Positions 53,666 through 62,929 of a stretch of DNA of 64,000 nt are shown here, piece after piece (position 1 is the first letter of the stretch; each line of letters begins with the position of its first letter). Under the pieces are notes generated by a model, which saw only the letters and a program-made list of their open reading frames with translations, was not told the origin of the DNA and did not search any database. The position numbers and the translations under genes were made by a program. The DNA comes from Streptomyces althioticus (GTDB taxonomy: Bacteria > Actinomycetota > Actinomycetes > Streptomycetales > Streptomycetaceae). The stretch is from NCBI GenBank assembly GCA_014649355.1, contig BMSW01000011.1:124001-188000 (forward strand). Direction: 5' to 3'.

Positions 53666-53699
53666 GTCCGTACCGTCATACGGTCATGACGGTACGGAC
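53666..53699. repeat. 14-bp perfect inverted repeat upstream of rarD
   Basis: GTCCGTACCGTCAT at 53666-53679 and ATGACGGTACGGAC at 53686-53699 are exact complements around ACGGTC, with nested shorter symmetries (ACCGT/ACGGT). It lies 23 bases after the stop of the minus-strand reductase gene and about 105 bases upstream of the rarD start. It could be the reductase terminator or a dyad operator for rarD; the balanced A/T content argues for an operator. Confidence 0.6.
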
Positions 53700-53721
53700 C
53701 TGGGGCGCGACCGGGCCGGGG

Positions 53722-54576
53722 TCAGTCCTTGAGCGCCGCGGCGACGGCCTCGGAGAGCGGGGTCGTCGGACGCCCGGCCAGCCGGGACAGGTCACCGCTG
53801 TCGACCACCAGCTCGCCCTTCGCGATCGCCGCGTCCACGTCGGCGAACATGGCCGCCGCCGGCTCGGGCAGCCCCGCGCCGGCCAGGATGCCGGTGAGCG
53901 CCTCGGGCGTGACCGCGTTGTAGGCGATCTCCCGGCCGGTCTGCCGGCTCAGCTCGGCCGCGTACTCGGCGAAGCTCCAGGCCTCGTCGCCGCCCAGCTC
54001 GTACGTCGCGTTCTCGTGGCCCTCGCCGGTCAGCACGGCGACGGCGGCGGCCGCGTAGTCCGCCCGCGAGGCGGTGGAGATCCGGCCCTCGCCGGCGGCG
54101 GCGACCACCGCGCCGTGCTCCAGCACGGGGGCCAGGTTCTCGGTGTAGTTCTCGTGGTACCAGCCGTTGCGCAGCAGGACGTACGGCACGCCCGAGTCGA
54201 GCAGCGCCCGCTCGGTGCCGCGGTGGTCGTCGGCGAGCGAGGCGGTCAGCGAGCCGGGGGCGCTGGTGTAGGCGAGCAGGGCGACGCCGGCCGCCTTGGC
54301 GGCGTCGATGACGACGGAGTGCTGCCGCACCCGGCCCTTGTCGAACTCGTTGCCCGAGATCAGCAGGACCTTGTCGCCGGCCGTGAAGAGGCCGTCGAAG
54401 GTCTCCGGCGCGTTGTAGTCGGCGACCGCGACCCGTACCCCGCGCTCCGCGAGGTCGGCCACCTTCTCCGGGCTGCGCACGACCGCGGTGACCTGCCCGG
54501 CCGGGACCTTCTCCAGCAGCTGCTCCACCACGTGCCGGCCGAGCTTCCCGCTGGCTCCGGTGACGACGATGCTCAT
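53722..54576 (-). CDS. NmrA/QOR2-type NAD(P)H-dependent quinone reductase
   Basis: The 284-residue protein has the N-terminal dinucleotide motif IVVTGASGKLGRHVVEQLL (GxxGxxG) and strand AVVRSPEKV that reads NADP. Later motifs are LAYTSAPGSL, DSGVPYVLLRNGWYHENY and DYAAAAVAVLTG. The pattern is that of the quinone reductase-2 (YtfG) group of atypical short-chain reductases, which detoxify quinones and are often controlled by HxlR regulators; no such gene is adjacent. The upstream region contains a CTAAC direct repeat (54611-54634). Confidence 0.9.
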   Translation of the reverse strand: MSIVVTGASGKLGRHVVEQLLEKVPAGQVTAVVRSPEKVADLAERGVRVAVADYNAPETFDGLFTAGDKVLLISGNEFDKGRVRQHSVVIDAAKAAGVALLAYTSAPGSLTASLADDHRGTERALLDSGVPYVLLRNGWYHENYTENLAPVLEHGAVVAAAGEGRISTASRADYAAAAVAVLTGEGHENATYELGGDEAWSFAEYAAELSRQTGREIAYNAVTPEALTGILAGAGLPEPAAAMFADVDAAIAKGELVVDSGDLSRLAGRPTTPLSEAVAAALKD

Positions 54577-54712
54577 GATGCGACCACTCCTCGGGGGTGT
54601 GTGTAGGTACTAACCGTACGTCAGGCGCTAACTTTTGGAAAGTGTACGCCTGTCGCGGCCGGGTCGGCGGAACCCTGTACGGACCCCGGCGGACCCACGG
54701 CGAGTGGTGGGG

Positions 54713-54797
54713 CCTCGGCGACTTCTTCTGAGCGCACACGGGCTGACGTGACAGCCCTCGGCGACTTCTGCTGAGCGCGCCCGGGCTGACGTGACAG
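54713..54797. repeat. 42-bp tandem direct repeat downstream of korB
   Basis: Two copies (54713-54754 and 54756-54797) begin CCTCGGCGACTTCT and end GGGCTGACGTGACAG. They differ at three positions. The second copy runs into the korB terminator hairpin. The repeat has no ORF support and is not a recognisable mobile-element end. Confidence 0.88.
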
Positions 54798-54830
54798 GGC
54801 CCCGGCATCCACAGCGGATACCGGGGCCCT
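54796..54830 (-). terminator. Terminator after korB
   Basis: A 10-bp perfect stem (AGGGCCCCGG at 54796-54805, its complement at 54821-54830) with an internal CATCC/GGATA partial pairing lies 29 bases beyond the korB stop on the minus strand. Confidence 0.82.
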
Positions 54831-54859
54831 CGCACGTCGGTGCGTCGGTGCGTCGGTGT

Positions 54860-55910
<1,051 letters not shown>

Positions 55911-55918
<8 letters not shown>

Positions 55919-57839
55919 CGATGGCCTCCTTCAGCGCCGTGGCGAGCTGCTCCGCCTTGAACGGCATGCCGTTGACCTGGTTGTACGAGCGGGCGTCGAC
56001 CAGGTACTTCGCCCTGATGAGCGTGGCGAGCTGCCCGAGGTTCATCTCGGGGATCACCACCTTGTCGTATCTGCGCAGGATCTCGCCGAGGTTGGGCGGG
56101 AAGGGGTTGAGGTGGCGCAGGTGGGCCTGCGCGACCTGCTGCCCGGCGCGGCGCAGGCGCCGTACCGCCGCGGTGATCGGCCCGTAGGTGGAGCCCCAGC
56201 CCAGCACGAGGAGGCGGGCGGTGCCGTCCGGGTCGTCGACCTCCAGATCGGGCACGTCGATGCCGTCGATCTTGGCCTGGCGGGTACGGACCATGAAGTC
56301 GTGGTTGGCCGGGTCGTAGGAGATGTTCCCGGTGCCGTCCTGCTTCTCGATCCCGCCGATGCGGTGCTCCAGCCCCGGCGTGCCCGGCACCGCCCATGGC
56401 CGGGCCAGGGTGTGCGGGTCACGCTTGTAGGGCCAGAACACCTCGGTGCCGTCGGCGGTGGTGTGGTTCGGGCCCTGCGCGAACTGCACCTTCAGATCCG
56501 GCAGCTCCTCCAGCTCCGGGATCCGCCACGGCTCGCTGCCGTTGGCCAGATACCCGTCCGAGAGCAGGAAGACGGGGGTGCGGTAGGCCAGCGCGATCCG
56601 CGCCGCCTCCAAAGCCGCGTCGAAACAGTCCGCCGGCGTCCTCGGCGCCACCACCGGCACCGGCGCCTCACCGTTGCGGCCGTACATCGCCTGCAGCAGA
56701 TCCGCCTGCTCCGTCTTCGTCGGCAGCCCCGTCGACGGCCCGCCGCGCTGGATGTCCACCACCAGCAGCGGCAGTTCCAGGGAGACCGCCAGCCCGATCG
56801 TCTCGCTCTTGAGCGCCACCCCCGGCCCCGACGTGGTCGTCACCGCCAGGGACCCGCCGAACGCCGCCCCCAGCGCCGCGCCGATCCCGGCGATCTCGTC
56901 CTCCGCCTGGAACGTGCGCACACCGAAGTTCTTGTGCCGGCTCAGCTCGTGCAGGATGTCGGAGGCCGGAGTGATCGGATACGACCCCAGGAACAACGGC
57001 AGATCCGCCTGACGCGACGCGGCGATCAGCCCGTAGGACAGCGCCAGGTTCCCGGAGATGTTGCGGTACACGCCCGGCGGGAACGCCGTCGCCGCCGGCG
57101 CCACCTCGTAGGAGACCGCGAAGTCCTCCGTCGTCTCCCCGAAGTTCCAGCCCGCCCGGAACGCCGTGATGTTCGCCGCCGCGATGTCCGGCTTCTTCGC
57201 GAACTTCGACCGCAGGAACGCCTCCGTCCCCTCCGTCGGCCGGTGATACATCCACGACAGCAGACCCAGCGCGAACATGTTCTTGCTGCGCTCGGCCTCC
57301 TTCCGGGTGAGGTCGAACTCCTTCAACGCCTCGACGGTGAGGGTCGTCAGCGGCACCGGGTGCAGGTGGTAGCCGTCCAGCGAGCCGTCCTCCAACGGCG
57401 AGGCGTCGTAGCCGACCTTCTGCATCGCCCGCTTGGTGAACTCGTCGGTGTTGACGATGATCTCCGCCCCGCGCGGCAGATCCCCGATGTTCGCCTTCAA
57501 CGCCGCCGGGTTCATCGCCACCAGCACGTTCGGCGCGTCACCCGGGGTCAGGATGTCGTGGTCGGCGAAGTGCAGCTGGAACGACGACACACCCGGCAGC
57601 GTCCCGGCCGGAGCACGGATCTCGGCGGGGAAGTTCGGCAGCGTGGAGAGGTCGTTGCCGAAGGACGCGGTCTCCGAGGTGAAACGGTCACCGGTGAGCT
57701 GCATCCCGTCACCCGAGTCCCCCGCGAACCTGATGATCACTCGGTCGAGCCGGCGGACGTCCTTCGCGCCCGCCGCGCGCTGCTCTCCTACGACTGTTCC
57801 GTCGGCCTGCTCCGCTGGGCTGCTGACCTGGCTGGTCAC
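55911..57839 (-). CDS. korA: 2-oxoacid:ferredoxin oxidoreductase subunit alpha (gamma-alpha fusion)
   Basis: The 642-residue subunit begins with a fused gamma domain (VIIRFAGDSGDGMQLTG at the start, IIVNTDEFTKRAM later) and continues as the alpha pyrimidine-binding domain: GNLALSYGLIAASRQADLPL, GSYPITPASDILHELSRHK, FQAEDEIAGIGAALGAAFGG and TTTSGPGVALKSETIGLAVS. The domain order gamma-alpha is that of aerobic actinobacterial enzymes. The GTG start has AGGAGG nine bases upstream. It is co-transcribed with korB. Confidence 0.95.
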
Positions 57840-57981
57840 TGAACTGGACCTCCTCGAGGCGGCTGTCCGGGACGGCCTTCCCGCAGGCCTTCCCCACGTA
57901 AACCCTACGACCGTGAGGGGTGCCCACCATGAGGAACCGAGTGAAGGTGGACACGGCGTCGAGACGTGCGGCGCCGTCCCC

Positions 57982-58641
57982 TCACGATTTCAAGTACGTC
58001 AGCACGGCCAGGACCCGCCGGTGGTCGCCGTCGCTCGGGGACAGCCCCAGCTTCAGGAAGATGTTGCTGACGTGCTTCTCCACCGCGCCGTCGCTCACCA
58101 CCAGCTGCCGCGCGATCGCCGAGTTCGTCCGCCCCTCCGCCATCAGCCCCAGCACCTCACGCTCACGCGGGGTGAGCCCCGCCAGCACGTCCTGCTTACG
58201 GCTGCGGCCCAGCAGCTGCGCCACCACCTCCGGGTCCAGGGCGGTACCGCCCTCGGCCACCCGGACCACCGCGTCCACGAACTCGCGCACCTCGGCCACC
58301 CGGTCCTTGAGCAGATAGCCGACGCCCCGGCTCGACGCCGCCAGCAGCTCGGTCGCGTACCGCTCCTCCACGTACTGCGACAGCACCAGCACCCCCACAC
58401 CCGGGTGGCTCTTGCGCAGCTGCACCGCGGCCCGCACACCCTCGTCGGTGTGCGTCGGCGGCATCCGCACGTCGGCGACCACCACGTCCGGCAGTTGGTC
58501 CTCCCGCGCCAGGTCGTCCACCGTCTTGATCAGCGCGTCGCCGTCGCCGACCCCGGCCACCACCTCGTGCCCCCGGTCGGTGAGCAGCCGGGTCAGGCCC
58601 TCCCGCAGCAGCACCGAATCCTCGGCGATGACCACCCGCAC
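57982..58641 (-). CDS. Two-component response regulator, NarL/FixJ (LuxR) family
   Basis: I use the GTG at 58639-58641 (VRVVIAEDSVLLREG) with GGAGG five bases upstream; a GTG four codons earlier is equally possible. The 219-residue protein has the receiver domain (acidic pair ED, phosphorylated Asp in VVVADVRMPP, Lys in GYLLKDR) and a LuxR-type helix-turn-helix (LTPREREVLGLMAEGRTNSAIARQLVVSDGAVEKH). It is the only regulator beside two histidine kinase genes upstream on the same strand, so it probably takes signals from both. Confidence 0.95.
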   Translation of the reverse strand: MRVVIAEDSVLLREGLTRLLTDRGHEVVAGVGDGDALIKTVDDLAREDQLPDVVVADVRMPPTHTDEGVRAAVQLRKSHPGVGVLVLSQYVEERYATELLAASSRGVGYLLKDRVAEVREFVDAVVRVAEGGTALDPEVVAQLLGRSRKQDVLAGLTPREREVLGLMAEGRTNSAIARQLVVSDGAVEKHVSNIFLKLGLSPSDGDHRRVLAVLTYLKS

Positions 58642-58896
58642 CCTGTCCTCCACTCCTCGTCCCCCCACAACCCTGCTCCGGGCCCGCCCCTGTGGCGGGC
58701 CCGGTCGTCGGGTCCAGCATTTCAGCATCCGGGGGAGGACGGGCCGGGGCAACGCGATCGGGGGTGTCGTCATCGCGTGCCGCCGGCCCGTCCGGACCCG
58801 CCCCGGCCCCGGCGCGTCACACCGGGCGGGTGCGCGCCCCTCGGGGCCCGCACCCGCCCGGTGATCGTCTGCCGGACCGCTCACCTCACCGCGCGG

Positions 58897-60261
58897 TCAT
58901 CGCGCCCGCTCCGCCCGCCACGGCAGCTCCGCGGTCACCCGCGTCGGGCCGCCGGCCGGCGAGTCCACCACGAGGATCCCGTCCACCGCGTCCAGCCGCT
59001 CCGCCAGACCCGCCAGACCCGAACCACGCGCCAGGCTCGCGCCGCCCACGCCGTTGTCCACCACCTGGAGCATCAGCCGGTCCTCCGAACGCCACACCTC
59101 CACCTCCGCCCAGGTCGCCCGGCTGTGCTTGCTGACGTTCTGCAGCAGCTCCGAGACCGTGAAGTAGGCGATCCCCTCGATGGCGGGCGCCGGCCGCTCC
59201 GACAGGTCCACCTCCACCTGCACCGGCACCGTGCAGCGCGAGGCCACCGCGGAGAGCGCCGCGTCCAGACCGCGGTCGGTGAGGACCGCCGGGTGGATGC
59301 CCCGGGCCAGGTCCCGCAGCTCCTGCAGGGCCGTCTTCACCTCACCGTGCGCCTCGTCCACCATCCGCGCCGCCACCTGCGGGTCCTCCCGCAGCTTCTC
59401 CTTCGCCAGCCCCAGGTCCATCGCCAGGCTCACGAGCCGCGCCTGCGCCCCGTCGTGCAGGTCCCGCTCGATGCGCCGCAGGTCCGCCGCCGCCGTGTCC
59501 ACCACGACCCCGCGGTCCGACTCCAGCTCCACCACCCGGGTCGCCAGCCGCGACGGGCCCAGCAGTCCGTGCACCATCACCCGGTCCACCGTCGTCAGAG
59601 CCCGCACGATCCACGGCGTGGCCAGCGTGAACAGCAGACCCACGCCCGCCGTCACCGCGATCTCGAACGGGTTGTCCAGGTAGATCGCCCGCTGCTCGTC
59701 GCCGTACAGCTGTATGCCGTCCTGGCCCGCGTACATCGGGAGCACCCAGAACCACAGCGGGTACGTCAGCAACGACCAGCCCACCGACCAGAAGGTGACC
59801 GTCACCGCGAAGGACAGCACCGCCCACGGCAGCTGGATCACCGAGTACAGCAGCGCCCGCCAGGACGTGCCGCTCTTCAGCACCGCCCCGATCCATCCCA
59901 TGAACCCCTGCCGCTTCAGCCGCAGCGGCTCCGGCTCGCCCACGTCCAGGCCCAGCAGCCCGCGTGCCCGCGCCCGCTCCACCGACCCGATGCCCCGGCA
60001 CCCGGCGAGCGCCGCCGCCAGCACCGGCACCCCGAGGAACGTCACCAGCAGGCCCGCGCCCAGCGACACCATCGTGACCGCGTAGGTGAACAGCAGAACG
60101 CTGATCGGCAGGCTCAGCAGCACATAGGCCAGCTCCCGCCAGGCGCGCCCCTCGACCGGCGCCCGCAGCGCCGCAGGCATCCGGTGCCGCCGTCCCTCCG
60201 CGCCCCGCGCCTGCCCGGGCCCGGTGGGAAGCCCGTAACCCTGTCCGTACTCCGTGGCCAT
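58897..60261 (-). CDS. Sensor histidine kinase (HisKA_3 type), copy 1
   Basis: The 454-residue membrane kinase has four hydrophobic segments in the first 225 residues forming a sensor domain of the two-helix-pair (DUF1206-like) kind, then a dimerisation helix with the phosphorylated His269 in ERDLHDGAQARLVSLAMDL, and the ATP-binding domain with N-box SELLQNVSKHSRA, G1 VVDNGVGG and G2 GSGLAGLAERLDAVDG. It shares about half its residues with the next kinase. The ATG at 60259-60261 is 110 bases after the next gene's stop. Confidence 0.94.
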   Translation of the reverse strand: MATEYGQGYGLPTGPGQARGAEGRRHRMPAALRAPVEGRAWRELAYVLLSLPISVLLFTYAVTMVSLGAGLLVTFLGVPVLAAALAGCRGIGSVERARARGLLGLDVGEPEPLRLKRQGFMGWIGAVLKSGTSWRALLYSVIQLPWAVLSFAVTVTFWSVGWSLLTYPLWFWVLPMYAGQDGIQLYGDEQRAIYLDNPFEIAVTAGVGLLFTLATPWIVRALTTVDRVMVHGLLGPSRLATRVVELESDRGVVVDTAAADLRRIERDLHDGAQARLVSLAMDLGLAKEKLREDPQVAARMVDEAHGEVKTALQELRDLARGIHPAVLTDRGLDAALSAVASRCTVPVQVEVDLSERPAPAIEGIAYFTVSELLQNVSKHSRATWAEVEVWRSEDRLMLQVVDNGVGGASLARGSGLAGLAERLDAVDGILVVDSPAGGPTRVTAELPWRAERAR

Positions 60262-60371
60262 CGGCTTCGTCCTTCTCCTCGTCCGGCGGCTGTGCTGTCG
60301 TACAACCAGAGTGCTGCGCCGCAGGTCGGCGGGGAATGGAGGCCGTCGCAGTCTTCGGCGGGGGGTTTTCC

Positions 60372-61598
60372 CTACCTGCGGCCGCGGGCGGACGCCCCCT
60401 TGGCCGGCGCCTTCCCGGCCGGGGTGCCGGAGCGGTCCCGCCACGGAAGCTCGGCCGTCACCGTCGTCGGACCGCCCTCGGGGGAGTCCACGACGAACAG
60501 CCCGTCCACCGCGCCCAGCCGGTCGGCCAGCCCCCGCATGCCCGTACCGCCGTCGAGGCTCGCCCCGCCCACGCCGTCGTCCCGCACCTGGAGGAACAGC
60601 CGGTCGTCCGACCGCCACACCTCCACCGACGCCGACCGCGCCCGGCTGTGCTTGCTGACGTTCTGGAGCAGCTCCGAGACCGTGAAGTAGGCGATGCCCT
60701 CGATCGCGGGCGCCGGCCGCTCCTCCAGGTCGACGGTGACCGCGACCGGCACCGTGCACCGCGCGGCGACCGACGACAGGGCCGCGTCCAGACCCCGGTC
60801 GGTGAGCACCGCCGGGTGGATGCCGCGCGCCAGGTCCCGCAGCTCCTGAAGCGCCAGCTTCACCTCGCCGTGCGCCTCCTCCACCATCGACGCCGCCGCG
60901 TCCGGGTCCTCCAGCAGCTTCTCCTTCGCCAGACCCAGCCCCATCGCCAGGTTCACCAGCCGGGCCTGCGCCCCGTCGTGCAGGTCCCGCTCGATGCGCC
61001 GCAGGTCGGCCGCCGCCGTGTCCACCACGACCCCGCGGTCCGACTCCAGCTCGGCGATGCGCCTCTCCAGCTCGTCCGACGGCGACAGCAGCCCCCGCAC
61101 CATCGCGCGGTCCACGTCGGCCATCGCCCGCACCACGAACGCCAGCACCGGCCACAGCACGAACAGCCCGGTCAGCGTGACGGTGAAGGTGACGACGCCC
61201 CACGGCAGACGTATCAGCGCGTACAGGCACGTCCGCCAGCCCACCGGGTCCTTGACCGCCTGCCACAGCCCCGGCCAGAAACCGCCGGACCTGCGCCACG
61301 GCAGCGGACTCGGCTCGGCCACCCGCACCCCGAGCATCGCCCTGGCGCGCGCCCGCTCGAACCGGCCGAGCTGCCGCGCCCCCGTCAGACCGAGCGCGAG
61401 CAGGGGCAGCCCGATCACCGTCACCGTCAGGCCCACGCCGACGGACAGCGCGGTCACCGTGAAGACGAAGCCGACGATCGACACCGGGAGGTTCGTCAGG
61501 AGATGCGCGATCTCCTTCCAGGTGTGCGCGTCGTAGGCGAAGCGGGCCGGCGGCGGGCGGTCGCCCGGTCCGGCCGGCTGCGGGATCGGTTCGGTCAT
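60372..61598 (-). CDS. Sensor histidine kinase (HisKA_3 type), copy 2
   Basis: The 408-residue kinase has the same layout as copy 1 but a shorter sensor region lacking the copy-1 segment around 160-200. The phosphorylated His207 is in ERDLHDGAQARLVNLAMGL, the N-box is SELLQNVSKHSRA, and the G boxes are VRDDGVGG and GTGMRGLADRLGAVDG. The C-terminal tail is basic (AGKAPAKGASARGRR). The near-identical kinase cores and tandem order show a recent duplication. Confidence 0.94.
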   Translation of the reverse strand: MTEPIPQPAGPGDRPPPARFAYDAHTWKEIAHLLTNLPVSIVGFVFTVTALSVGVGLTVTVIGLPLLALGLTGARQLGRFERARARAMLGVRVAEPSPLPWRRSGGFWPGLWQAVKDPVGWRTCLYALIRLPWGVVTFTVTLTGLFVLWPVLAFVVRAMADVDRAMVRGLLSPSDELERRIAELESDRGVVVDTAAADLRRIERDLHDGAQARLVNLAMGLGLAKEKLLEDPDAAASMVEEAHGEVKLALQELRDLARGIHPAVLTDRGLDAALSSVAARCTVPVAVTVDLEERPAPAIEGIAYFTVSELLQNVSKHSRARSASVEVWRSDDRLFLQVRDDGVGGASLDGGTGMRGLADRLGAVDGLFVVDSPEGGPTTVTAELPWRDRSGTPAGKAPAKGASARGRR

Positions 61599-61700
61599 GG
61601 GCCTAGCCTGCCCGGCGGCAGGGGGCCCGCGCCATGAGGCGGACCGCCAACCTGAACTGAGGAAAACCCCACCCCCGCGTGCCGAGCCCCGACGGGCTGC

Positions 61701-61728
61701 TTACCGTGCCTTTATCAGGGCCTAGACT
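61701..61728 (+). promoter_or_regulatory. Candidate promoter for nuoA2
   Basis: A TTACCG (61701-61706) and a TAGACT (61723-61728) are separated by 16 bases, about 110 bases before the nuoA2 GTG. The -10 fits the TAGnnT consensus; the -35 is only fair. Confidence 0.35.
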
Positions 61729-61838
61729 CCCGTGCGTACAGATCGTCGGACCGTGGCGTTCGGCGTTCACCGGCACGGATCAAGGGCAGGGCACAGGCAG
61801 GAGCGCCTGGTCGCCGATCTGAGGAGTGAGGGGCGGAC

Positions 61839-62231
61839 GTGCGGGAAACGACCGTCGTCGCGGCGGACTACTTCCAGTCCTACTCGGTCGTCGGACTGCT
61901 CGCCGTCGTCGGCCTGCTGTTCGTCGCCGTCGCCTTCGGCGCGGGCCGCCTGCTGCGGCCGGTGGTGCCCACGCCGGAGAAACTGCTGACGTACGAGTGC
62001 GGCGTCGACCCCGTCGGCGAGGGCTGGGCCCACACCCAGGTCCGCTATTACGTCTACGCCTTCCTCTACGTGATCTTCGCCGTCGACTCGATCTTCCTGT
62101 TCCCCTGGGCGACCGTCTTCGCCGCCGACGGCTACGGCGCGACCACCCTCGTGGAGATGTTCGTCTTCCTCGGCTTCCTCGCCGTGGGCCTGCTGTACGC
62201 CTACAAGAAGGGCGTCCTGACATGGACGTGA
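61839..62231 (+). CDS. nuoA2: NADH-quinone oxidoreductase subunit A, second locus
   Basis: The 130-residue, three-helix membrane protein has the NuoA motifs TYECGVDPVGEGWAHTQVRYY and FAVDSIFLFPWATVFA. It is clearly different from the nuoA at 20725 and starts a second complex I gene set. The GTG start is preceded by GAGGGGCGGAC. It overlaps nuoB2. Confidence 0.95.
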   Translation: MRETTVVAADYFQSYSVVGLLAVVGLLFVAVAFGAGRLLRPVVPTPEKLLTYECGVDPVGEGWAHTQVRYYVYAFLYVIFAVDSIFLFPWATVFAADGYGATTLVEMFVFLGFLAVGLLYAYKKGVLTWT

Positions 62232-62929
62232 ACCCTGCCGCCCCCGAGCCCGTCCTGCTCCCGGAACCGAAGAGGCTCGGCGCGCTCGCCCGGCTCGCCC
62301 CGGAGCCCATGAAGGTCGTCCTCAACTGGGGCCGCCGCTACTCGCTCTGGGTGTTCAACTTCGGCCTCGCGTGCTGCGCGATCGAGTTCATCGCCGCGTC
62401 GATGGCCCGGCACGACTTCATCCGCCTCGGCGTCATCCCGTTCGCCCCGGGACCCCGCCAGGCCGACCTGATGGTCGTCTCCGGCACGGTCACCGACAAG
62501 ATGGCGCCCGCCGTCAAGCGCCTGTACGAGCAGATGCCCGAGCCGAAGTACGTCATCTCCTTCGGCGCGTGCAGCAACTGCGGCGGCCCCTACTGGGACT
62601 CCTACTCCGTCACCAAAGGCGTCGACCAGATCATCCCGGTCGACGTCTACGTCCCCGGCTGCCCGCCCCGCCCCGAGGCGCTGCTCCAGGGCATCCTCAA
62701 GCTCCAGGAGAAGATCGCCAGGGAGTCCCTGGGGGAGCGGTACGGCACCGGGCCCGCGGGGCGTCCCTCGGCGGCGGCGCTGCAGAGCGGGCTGGTCCGG
62801 CCGCCCGCGCCCAAGAGCGAGGCCACGCCGCCCGCGTCCGAAGGCGAGGCCCGGCCGTCCGCGGCCGAGGGCGAGGTCCGGCCGTCCGCACCCGAGGCCG
62901 GGCCGAAGGACGAGGGGGACGCAGGATGA
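62222..62929 (+). CDS. nuoB2: NADH-quinone oxidoreductase subunit B, second locus, with repeat tail
   Basis: The 235-residue protein has all four N2 ligands (Cys51-Cys52 in LACCAIEF, Cys117 in FGACSNCGG, Cys147 in VPGCPPRPE). After the usual end at about residue 180 it carries a tail of about 55 residues rich in Pro, Ala, Glu and Ser, with a nine-residue repeat EGEARPSAA / EGEVRPSAP. The tail lacks a counterpart in nuoB at 21098. It overlaps nuoC2 by four bases. Confidence 0.95.
   Translation: MDVNPAAPEPVLLPEPKRLGALARLAPEPMKVVLNWGRRYSLWVFNFGLACCAIEFIAASMARHDFIRLGVIPFAPGPRQADLMVVSGTVTDKMAPAVKRLYEQMPEPKYVISFGACSNCGGPYWDSYSVTKGVDQIIPVDVYVPGCPPRPEALLQGILKLQEKIARESLGERYGTGPAGRPSAAALQSGLVRPPAPKSEATPPASEGEARPSAAEGEVRPSAPEAGPKDEGDAG
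62840..62889 (+). repeat. 27-bp direct repeat in nuoB2 tail
   Basis: The stretches 62840-62862 and 62867-62889 match at all but two positions, giving the EGEARPSA / EGEVRPSA pair in the nuoB2 protein tail. The period of 27 bases keeps the reading frame. Confidence 0.75.

Noticed and set aside
54713..54797. An insertion-sequence end or attachment site
   Set aside because: The duplicated 42-bp elements are direct and adjacent, with no transposase, integrase or tRNA gene nearby.
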